This document shows, piece by piece, positions 39,862 to 45,387 of a stretch of 45,387 nt of DNA. Origin of the DNA: Phaeodactylum tricornutum CCAP 1055/1 (taxonomy: Eukaryota > Bacillariophyta > Bacillariophyceae > Surirellales > Neidiaceae). The stretch is from the NCBI RefSeq assembly GCF_000150955.2, contig NC_011697.1, positions 121,876 through 167,262 on the forward strand, written 5' to 3'. Within the stretch, counting starts at the first letter, position 1. Every line of letters starts with the position of its first letter. The notes beneath the pieces were generated by a model. It saw only the letters and a list, made by a program, of their open reading frames with translations. It searched no databases and was not told the DNA's origin. The position numbers were made by a program, and so were the translations under genes.

Positions 39862-39974
39862 AAATCTTGCTCTAATTTCTCTTGTTTGAATTTAAAGCAA
39901 GGTTTTTTACAGTTAATCATGCTCTATTTTACAGTTAGAGCATGGTTTTCAATCAACTATAAATCTTGCTCTAA
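39862..39974. repeat. Repeat cluster: 14-bp direct repeats flanking a 9-bp hairpin
   Basis: AAATCTTGCTCTAA occurs at 39862-39875 and again at 39961-39974. Between them CATGCTCTA (39918-39926) and TAGAGCATG (39936-39944) form a perfect inverted repeat with a 9-nt spacer. The core GCTCTA is shared by all of them, suggesting one element copied several times, perhaps a small mobile-element remnant. Confidence 0.7.
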
Positions 39975-40222
39975 ATGTTTTCCAGCAAAAAATTTCAACG
40001 GAATTTTAAACGCTTGCCGATCAATTTCAGGTATTTTCAGTCACAGCGGTTAAAATCGAAAGTACACTTATTGTTTTGGGAGCTGTTGAGGCAAGCCCCA
40101 GTTACCTACTTGAAATGTAAGTCCGAAATTTTCCTGCCTTGCCAGTTTTCAGAAACTCGTCTACAGAATATCCCGCAATCATATGAGTAGTGCAACAAAT
40201 CCAACTATAAATCAACTCTTGC

Positions 40223-40254
40223 TGTCCTGATAGGAAACTGTCCTGATAGGAAAG
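40223..40254. repeat. 16-bp tandem duplication before sulfotransferase copy B
   Basis: TGTCCTGATAGGAAAC (40223-40238) is followed directly by TGTCCTGATAGGAAAG (40239-40254), ending 8 bp before the ATG at 40263. One mismatch. A recent slippage or excision-type event close to the duplication boundary is possible. Confidence 0.85.
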
Positions 40255-40262
40255 CCTCTACA

Positions 40263-41409
40263 ATGCGCATGACTTTGGGATTCATTTTGGGGCTCGCTCT
40301 TGTATCCGCATACTTTGGCATCTACACCAACAAAGCATGTCTGAACTTAGCGCCCGGACCTTCGGTTTTCGAGTCGAAGGAAGCACTACAGCCTTCCTCG
40401 TTGACGAACCAGTCTATCGTCGCTGTTGAAGGCAGATCGGATCTTGATGACGAAGTGCTATTGAAACAGCGTTTTTATGCGAGTGTTGTGGCAGAGTGGA
40501 ACGTCGCAGCTGTACAAGATTCTCGTTTCGCACCCCGAGACGATACCGTTCCGAAAAGGGTTAAAGGAAGAGTGTCTGATCAGATCATCAGAGCACATAT
40601 TGGAGGATTGGAACGGCTTTGTACCGGGACCGCAACCTACGTCAAAACAACTCATCCTTCAAAAAAATCTCCATAGTGCATTTCAGAGAGTATCAAACAA
40701 TAGCGGAACGTCTCCATTCAAACAAAGTGTCAACGGATGCATCCTAGAAAACATGTGGTCGGTTGTGCACCAGTATATTCAGCCGCCGCAAGAAAAAAAA
40801 TACATCATCGCATTAAGGGATCCAGCTGAATGGCTGTGGGCAGGCTACAACTTTTGGGCGCTCCCGAAAGTCGATGCCTTTACTTCCCCCACAGAAACTT
40901 GGACGTGGACTGATCCTGCTAAACAGTATCGATCGCCCGAAATGTTCCACGAGCTTGTTGCCTCGAGCTACGCGACGAACTTGTACAATCAGAGTATAAA
41001 GAGGTTGGAAGATTCCTTTCTGACTGTACCTTGGAAATATGATGGCATGGTAGGACGAGAGAATATTCTATTCATTCGCAATGAAGACATGTTACCTGGA
41101 GTAGTCGAGCAAAAGGGAGGTGTTCTGGATCGAATTTCCGAGTTCACTGGTCTGGATAGGGATGGTTTTGACCCAAACATTTTTGGGAGCATCGTCAACT
41201 GCAATGACGTGAAGGGCGGTGTTTCCGGAAGTTGCGGAGCAACAAAAAGCAGTGCCTACGAAATTACCGGGGGTCGTTCCATGCTTCCGGAAACTCGTAC
41301 ATTGATCTACCTGCGTTTTCACGAAGAGTGCAAATTATGGTCCGAGAGATACAATGCCGTCTACACGGATTGTCTGAATGTGCTGGAGTCGACGAAGCAG
41401 GAAACTTAA
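40263..41409 (+). pseudogene. Second sulfotransferase copy, N-terminally truncated with 167-nt deletion and frameshift
   Basis: A duplicate of the 36486 gene. Frame 1 (from 40263) encodes the anchor helix and stem, starting at a Met where the intact copy has its TM segment. At about 40496 the sequence jumps to what corresponds to position 37019 of the intact copy: 167 nt are missing (36852-37018), which removes the start of the PAPS loop and shifts the frame. Frame 2 (ATG at 40477, 310 codons to 41409) then encodes the rest without a stop and ends in the same LESTKQET. A 6-nt in-frame insertion (RSSEH region) and a divergent patch (~40855-40930) separate it from copy A, while the last ~360 nt differ at about six positions. 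Either it is a pseudogene, or a soluble 310-residue product is made from 40477, where the junction creates a partial loop (WQSGTSQL). Confidence 0.78.
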
Positions 41410-41560
41410 TTTGACGGTACGCGAGTGTAGTTTTTTCTACACTTGTACGATCGTATCCACAGTCTCTGTCAAACATGTTTCGATCGCTCTGCTATTACGG
41501 CAATGTAAATGTTTTCAAATTCGGTTGGAATTCCTCTAGACATGCACGCGGAGTATCGTA
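40265..41560 (+). repeat. Duplicated segment, copy B
   Basis: Direct-orientation partner of the segment at 36620-38080; it is about 165 bp shorter because of the internal deletion. The 3' flank similarity fades after about 41560. Confidence 0.85.
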
Positions 41561-42098
41561 CAAGAGGGTATGAAATCAAAAGGGTAACACAAATGAGTAA
41601 CGATGGCGTGCTTGCGTTCTTTGTTTGAATCGCAAACGGCCGGATCGAAAGCATTTCTGAATATGACGTGGATGAGTCGGGTAAGGAGTTTTCACTCCTG
41701 AGTATTAGTGATTTTTTGCCATCCCCGATACAAACAAAGCAAGCGGGACTGGAGCGGTGGCTTATATACAGGACACTTAATCTTATTCTTAAAGATACTT
41801 ATTGGAAAAATGCGTTGAATACAATCGCCCATCCACGGGCATGGTAGTGAACTTTACGTGAGAGCGCGTCCCCTGTATGTTTGGTTACGTTACCGAGTTT
41901 CACCCATGCATGCCAGGATGGACAAGTAGGAACTGCTGGATCTATACAACCGCTGTACCACGGAGACACCGTCGAAAGAGCGATCCGTACCACAATAGAA
42001 TTCTTGCCCGCTGTATGGACTAGGTAGGACACACGACACGACGAGTATGTTGACGCAGGACACACTCATAGTGCATCACGCGAAAGCCCCCTCCGGCC
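41410..42098. other. Intergenic region between sulfotransferase copy B and PH-like gene
   Basis: 689 bp. The first ~150 bp is duplicated 3' flank. The remainder must hold the promoter of the PH-like gene. No gene, RNA or repeat of note seen. Confidence 0.5.
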
Positions 42099-42974
42099 AT
42101 GGACTTGTTGGACCGCATGTGCTGCGGCGACGGCCGTGACGGTGATACCCGGACGAATCGCTGGAGTGTAGCGCAAGACGTGCCGCTCACAGCGGAACAC
42201 CGAGACGACAATTCGTGCGACCACGATGACCCCATGATCGTTGTTCGCGACGCGCTGAACGTCGATCATCATTTGCGCTGTGTTTTAGCGGAAGGGTGGG
42301 TCCAAAAGAAGCGTTCGGAGAACGAGCGGAAGAAAGAAACCCTGTGGAAATACAGATGGGCCCGATTGGTCTTAGCTCGTACCCCAGCTTCCCCTCTGCA
42401 AGTCCCTCTGCTGTTGATCTACCGGTATCCGCATTCGGATGCCGGAAGTCCCTCGACTGTCTGCCATCTAGACTCAACCGTCATCTTCCCGGTGGATTTG
42501 GAGCGGGAAGAGAATTCCGCGGACGAGACTGGCTTACTGGCGGACGCGTGTGGGTTCGAAATCCAACCGGCGGGTTCGGCCCCGCCCGAAGCGAGTGCCC
42601 ACGCGGGGCTGATTCTGGCGGCGTTTTCCGCCAGCGCGCGCAACGCTTGGATCTACGCCATTAGTGCCGCACTACTAGCGTACGAAAAGGAAAAGGCGTA
42701 CCGTCGCCGGGTGTCTCCCAAAACCTTACCGCGTTCGCCATCGTCCAAGTCGCGGCGGGGGATGCGGCCCGGCCACGAACTGGATTCGCCTGGAGCGAAC
42801 CCAGCGACCCAGTCCGTTCATCGGACGATCAACAACACCCTCAGCAGAAAATCACCGGTTGGTGGTGTGGGTACCCCTCCGCGCCATCCGGCACGTTCGG
42901 GGCGAGCTGGTAGTTTGTCAACGCCCACGAGCCGACCATCACTGAACGAAATTACGTTATTGGATAAAGAATAG
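42099..42974 (+). CDS. PH-like domain protein
   Basis: 291 residues. Residues ~62-197 follow a pleckstrin-homology pattern: LAEGWVQKKR (beta1, ~63-72), TLWKYRWARLVL (beta2), PLLLIYRYP (beta3), later LILAAFSASA and the C-terminal helix RNAWIYAISAALLAY, which holds the near-invariant Trp (Trp184). PH domains bind phosphoinositides or proteins at membranes; basic residues in the beta1-beta2 loop (KKRSENERKKE) fit lipid binding. The C-terminal third is Ser/Pro/Arg-rich and probably disordered and phosphorylated. The N-terminus has several Cys and Asp residues and no clear motif. It converges on the p24 gene with a 111-bp gap. The fold is inferred from the pattern only. Confidence 0.6.
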   Translation: MDLLDRMCCGDGRDGDTRTNRWSVAQDVPLTAEHRDDNSCDHDDPMIVVRDALNVDHHLRCVLAEGWVQKKRSENERKKETLWKYRWARLVLARTPASPLQVPLLLIYRYPHSDAGSPSTVCHLDSTVIFPVDLEREENSADETGLLADACGFEIQPAGSAPPEASAHAGLILAAFSASARNAWIYAISAALLAYEKEKAYRRRVSPKTLPRSPSSKSRRGMRPGHELDSPGANPATQSVHRTINNTLSRKSPVGGVGTPPRHPARSGRAGSLSTPTSRPSLNEITLLDKE

Positions 42975-43085
42975 AATTTTTTTTTGTAAAGCGCATTCGT
43001 TTGTGATTTTGTGTATCGCACCAGGCATCATTTTTTCTCCCTACCAAACTTTGCTCACATCTTGGCCACACCTTCCGTTTTACAG

Positions 43086-43814
43086 TTAGTACATTCGGGA
43101 ATTTTGTCGTTCCAAAAATCTGCGCAGGTAAAGTATTTGTGCGCAGGCCACGGTGAGGACGACGCCGGCTTCGGCCAACGTCCAGATGAGTACGGCGGAA
43201 AAGTTATGTTCAGCCAGGGCCCGGTGATTGGATTCGCGGACCTTGAGATACTCGTGATGCGATTGCAGATTGCGGAACTGATCGTGAATGTCCCCAGACT
43301 GCGTGCGCCATTCGTCTGCGTGCGACTGAACCTCTTGTGGCAATCGGTGGTGATTATTATTATTGTCGTCGTCGTCATCATTGTCGTGTTGGTTGTGATC
43401 GTATTCGAGTCGGTAGGCCAATCCGACGCGTCGGGTTCGTCCGTCTTCGTGTTCCGGTTCTTCCAAGTGGTGGTCTTCCGGTCCGTGTGACGAATTCTGA
43501 ATACACAGCCAGTATTGTTCCTTGAGTTGCACTGGGAGTCGAAAGGTATCGGAGGGTCGACCCCGAGTTTGGTAGACGACGCGTTCGTCACTGCCTTGCG
43601 TCACGTAAAGAAGCAACGGATCAGCCGACACGTCGTCGATGAGTCCGTAGTCACCCGTGAGTACGGGTTGCGGGGGATTCCGACGACGTGAGGAATGTGT
43701 GGTGGGAGTCCGGAGTAAGAAACATTCTTCGTCGTACGCGTCCAACGTCAAGATCCAACGCGCCCCGTCGACGACCAAGGTTCCCGCCCACACGGACCAC
43801 CACCACAACACCAT
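43086..43814 (-). CDS. p24/emp24 family cargo receptor (GOLD domain)
   Basis: 242 residues from the ATG at 43814, which places the hydrophobic signal peptide (MVLWWWSVWAGTLVV) at the N-terminus; an upstream ATG at 43859 would add 15 basic residues. The lumenal GOLD domain has the two conserved Cys (DEECFL and YWLCIQN) expected to pair. A membrane-proximal helix (RNLQSHHEYLKVRESNHRAL) precedes the single C-terminal membrane helix (LIWTLAEAGVVLTVACAQIL). The short cytosolic tail YLRRFLERQNS has the aromatic/basic pattern read by COPI and COPII coats. p24 proteins cycle between ER and Golgi as coat adaptors and GPI-anchored cargo receptors. An extra Asp/Asn/His-rich insertion (~43330-43400, NQHDNDDDDDNNNNHH) sits between GOLD and helix, coded by a GTC/ATT-type trinucleotide tract. 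Confidence 0.82.
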   Translation of the reverse strand: MVLWWWSVWAGTLVVDGARWILTLDAYDEECFLLRTPTTHSSRRRNPPQPVLTGDYGLIDDVSADPLLLYVTQGSDERVVYQTRGRPSDTFRLPVQLKEQYWLCIQNSSHGPEDHHLEEPEHEDGRTRRVGLAYRLEYDHNQHDNDDDDDNNNNHHRLPQEVQSHADEWRTQSGDIHDQFRNLQSHHEYLKVRESNHRALAEHNFSAVLIWTLAEAGVVLTVACAQILYLRRFLERQNSRMY

Positions 43815-44568
43815 CCGCCACGGTCTGGATAGGGATAGAGGATGTCGTCGCCGTGGCATCGTACTACCGCGGCACTGTCCGTACGGGACGTATAAGGCAC
43901 ACTCGTTACTGTTCGTCGGAGAAGTAGGTCGATTGGTAGATAGCGTACCGTCCGGTTATTTGATTGGTAGGTAGGTTGGTTGGTTGGGGGTAATGTAAAT
44001 AATAGTCCGGAGAACAACGTAATCCGTGCTCCGTTTGTCCATCCAATTGACAGTGAATTGGCGTCGCTCCTACTAACCGCTTTGACAGGAACAATTACTT
44101 TCGGACTGTCGTTGTTCTATGAGGCTCTCCGTCATAGTCGTGATTGAATCCTCGATCTGACTCATTGTACCCTAACCCTGAGAACTCAGGGAAAAGGAGC
44201 GCTAGAAAACTGCAACGATAACGGGCTAGAATCGTCTAAGGAACCGAAAAGGATCCTGCATACTTTCGTAGACGACCAAAGGCGTAAAGCACAAGATTAT
44301 AGACTTATCTGATAGACTTAGGGATATGAACCCCTCATGTACCTCTTGACGTAGGGGTTTTCTAGTCCCCACACATCGAAATCATAAACATAGACATGGA
44401 GATGGAGAGATGTGTCCCCTCAAAACCACTATGGGAAAAAATAGGGATCCACAACTTGTAAAAAAAACTTCGACACTGCATGCAGTGACATGTGGTACTG
44501 CAAATGCAATTTGTTCCGATACTGGCTTCATCGAAACGGGAAAGTCGGCAAACCCTTCTTCACTTGAA
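43815..44568. other. Region between p24 gene and copia polyprotein; probable non-coding 3' end of the retroelement
   Basis: The left part (43815-~44100) is the p24 promoter and leader, with a TGACAGTGA nonamer at 44048. The right part (about 44150-44568) lies downstream of the copia stop codon and probably contains the untranslated end and long terminal repeat. The other LTR is outside, so boundaries cannot be set. Inverted repeats (44176-44191; AACCCCT / AGGGGTT near 44329-44359) and a repeated ATAGACTTA (44299 and 44312) are visible. Confidence 0.45.
44176..44191. repeat. Perfect 7-bp hairpin CCCTGAG-AA-CTCAGGG
   Basis: Two exact 7-nt arms with a 2-nt spacer, preceded by CCCTAA. It may be a structural element of the adjacent LTR or its far edge. 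It is too short to classify. Confidence 0.6.
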
Positions 44569-45387
44569 TCAATATAAAATTTGACGCATAAGATTCTGTC
44601 GTACTGGGGCTGACTGAACCTTTGTTAGCGCATCGGCTAAATTTGTCTCCGATGGCTCATAAGCAATCTTGATAACTCCCATTGCGACATTCTCTCGTAC
44701 AAAGTGATATGCAATAGCATTACTCTTCTTCTTCAACATTGATTCCGGCGCTGTAGTATTGTGTACCACCGACATATTGTCGCACAAAACTCTAGCCGGA
44801 CCATCAATTGGAATTCCCATCATCCGTAACTTATACCTCAAACCTTGAATCATCTCCGTAGCAATCTTTAACGCAACAAACTCACTTCCAAACGAAGACG
44901 TTTCGACTGAATTCTGACGCTTCGAAAACCACATAATCGGAGCACGATTAAGATAGATCAAAACACCTGTTCGTGAACGACGAGTGACTTTGTCTCCAGC
45001 ATGGTCAGCGTCAACAAAAGCAGTAATCTCCACAGCTCTACTACGTGGCTTCGGAGCATTCGGCGGAATAGGTTCTTTCACATTACCATAAAAGTCCGTC
45101 CAATCTGCACCATCTATAAAAGGGTTCTCAATATCAGCATACGAATCATCAAACACGAGTCGTGACCTGTTGTGAGATTTCAAATAAGCAAAAATATGAA
45201 GAACAGCACTCAAGTGTCCTTCACGTGGCATCGCGAGAAATGATGAGAGCATAGATACTTCACACATAATATCAATTCGACCAATTTCAACTGCCCATCT
45301 CAAAACACCAATCTGAGACTGAAAATAGTTAGCACGCTCTGCATTCAACAAAGGTGAAACATCCAGTTCTGGTCGATATTTCGTCGA
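44569..45387 (-). mobile_element. Ty1/copia retrotransposon, 3' end of pol (RT end and RNase H), partial
   Basis: The frame is open from the right edge to the stop at 44569; there is no start because the element continues outside. The segment NYFQSQIGVLRWAVEIGRID with EVSMLSSFLAMPREGHLSA is the connection region after reverse transcriptase in diatom copia (CoDi-type) elements. RNase H follows: TAFVDADHAGDKVTRRSRTG with the catalytic Asp residues, then SSFGSEFVALKIATE with the Glu, RVLCDNMSVV with the third Asp, and the C-terminal ADALTK motif. No stop or frameshift interrupts it, so the copy may be young. RNase H degrades the RNA strand during element replication. CoDi-type assignment is from pattern memory and should be treated as likely, not proven. 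Confidence 0.88.

Larger units (their letters stand above)
37923..40262. other. AT-rich intergenic region between sulfotransferase copies
   Basis: 2.3 kb. The first ~150 bp belongs to the duplicated segment. The rest has no supported gene. A plus-strand open frame at 39240-39578 ends in a protein-like stretch (RQVAPRMHGELFAKEIRPLL) but has no good start and may be a remnant. Nonamers TCACTGTCA (38557) and TGACTGTGA (39782) occur here. Small repeats cluster at 39862-39974 just before copy B. Confidence 0.5.

Noticed and set aside
44170-44179. Telomere-like CCTAACCCTG
   Set aside because: Only about one and a half repeat units, next to a short hairpin; not a telomeric tract.
44150-44420. Exact LTR boundaries for the copia element
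   Set aside because: Several TG and CA candidates exist, and without the partner LTR or a target-site duplication none can be chosen.
1-45387. CRISPR arrays, bacterial operons, riboswitches
   Set aside because: No regularly spaced repeats were seen. Gene structure, targeting peptides and the intron show eukaryotic nuclear DNA.

Overview
The window looks like nuclear DNA from a pennate diatom close to Phaeodactylum tricornutum. Four things support this: long, mostly intron-free ORFs packed tail-to-tail with 70-110 bp gaps; a preprotein with an ARAF-type (ASAFAP-like) plastid-targeting junction; the C-terminal end of a diatom-type Ty1/copia polyprotein; and only one convincing intron, short and GT-AG. 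The species is an inference, since no rRNA or marker gene is present.

Layout. 1-1104 (-): N-terminus of a Na+/H+ exchanger that runs off the left edge, with one 79-nt intron. 2903-6289 (+): GH36 alpha-galactosidase/raffinose-synthase-like enzyme. 6361-7413 (-): SAM methyltransferase-like protein. 7922-13399 (-): an 1825-residue single-ORF fusion of AWS-SET-postSET, a Tudor-like segment, three KH-like repeats, a cyclin fold and a CDK-like kinase fold with degenerate catalytic motifs. 14616-19181 (+): long coiled-coil protein. 19263-21530 (-): TFIIB-like zinc-ribbon protein. 22323-27848 (+): 1841-residue low-complexity protein of unknown function. 28919-30007 and 30376-31593 (+): two unknown proteins, the second with a PD-(D/E)XK-like motif. 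31682-32770 (-): probably plastid-targeted GNAT-like protein, with a perfect TGACGTCA element upstream. 33837-35159 (-): GT31 Golgi glycosyltransferase.

From about 35.2 to 42 kb the DNA becomes AT-rich and repeat-laden. It holds a membrane-anchored sulfotransferase (36486-37922) and a second, damaged copy (40263-41409) carrying a 167-nt deletion. The copies alternate near-identical and divergent blocks, which suggests gene conversion. 42099-42974 (+) is a PH-like protein and 43086-43814 (-) a p24/emp24 cargo receptor. The right edge (44569-45387, -) is the RNase H end of a copia retrotransposon that continues outside.

The genes do not form one pathway. Two encode transcription or chromatin functions (the SET fusion and the TFIIB-like protein) and three belong to the secretory pathway (GT31, sulfotransferase, p24). 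The most notable item is the SET-KH-cyclin-pseudokinase fusion, which joins in one chain functions (H3K36-type methylation, RNA binding, transcriptional cyclin/CDK) that other eukaryotes usually keep on separate proteins near elongating RNA polymerase II.
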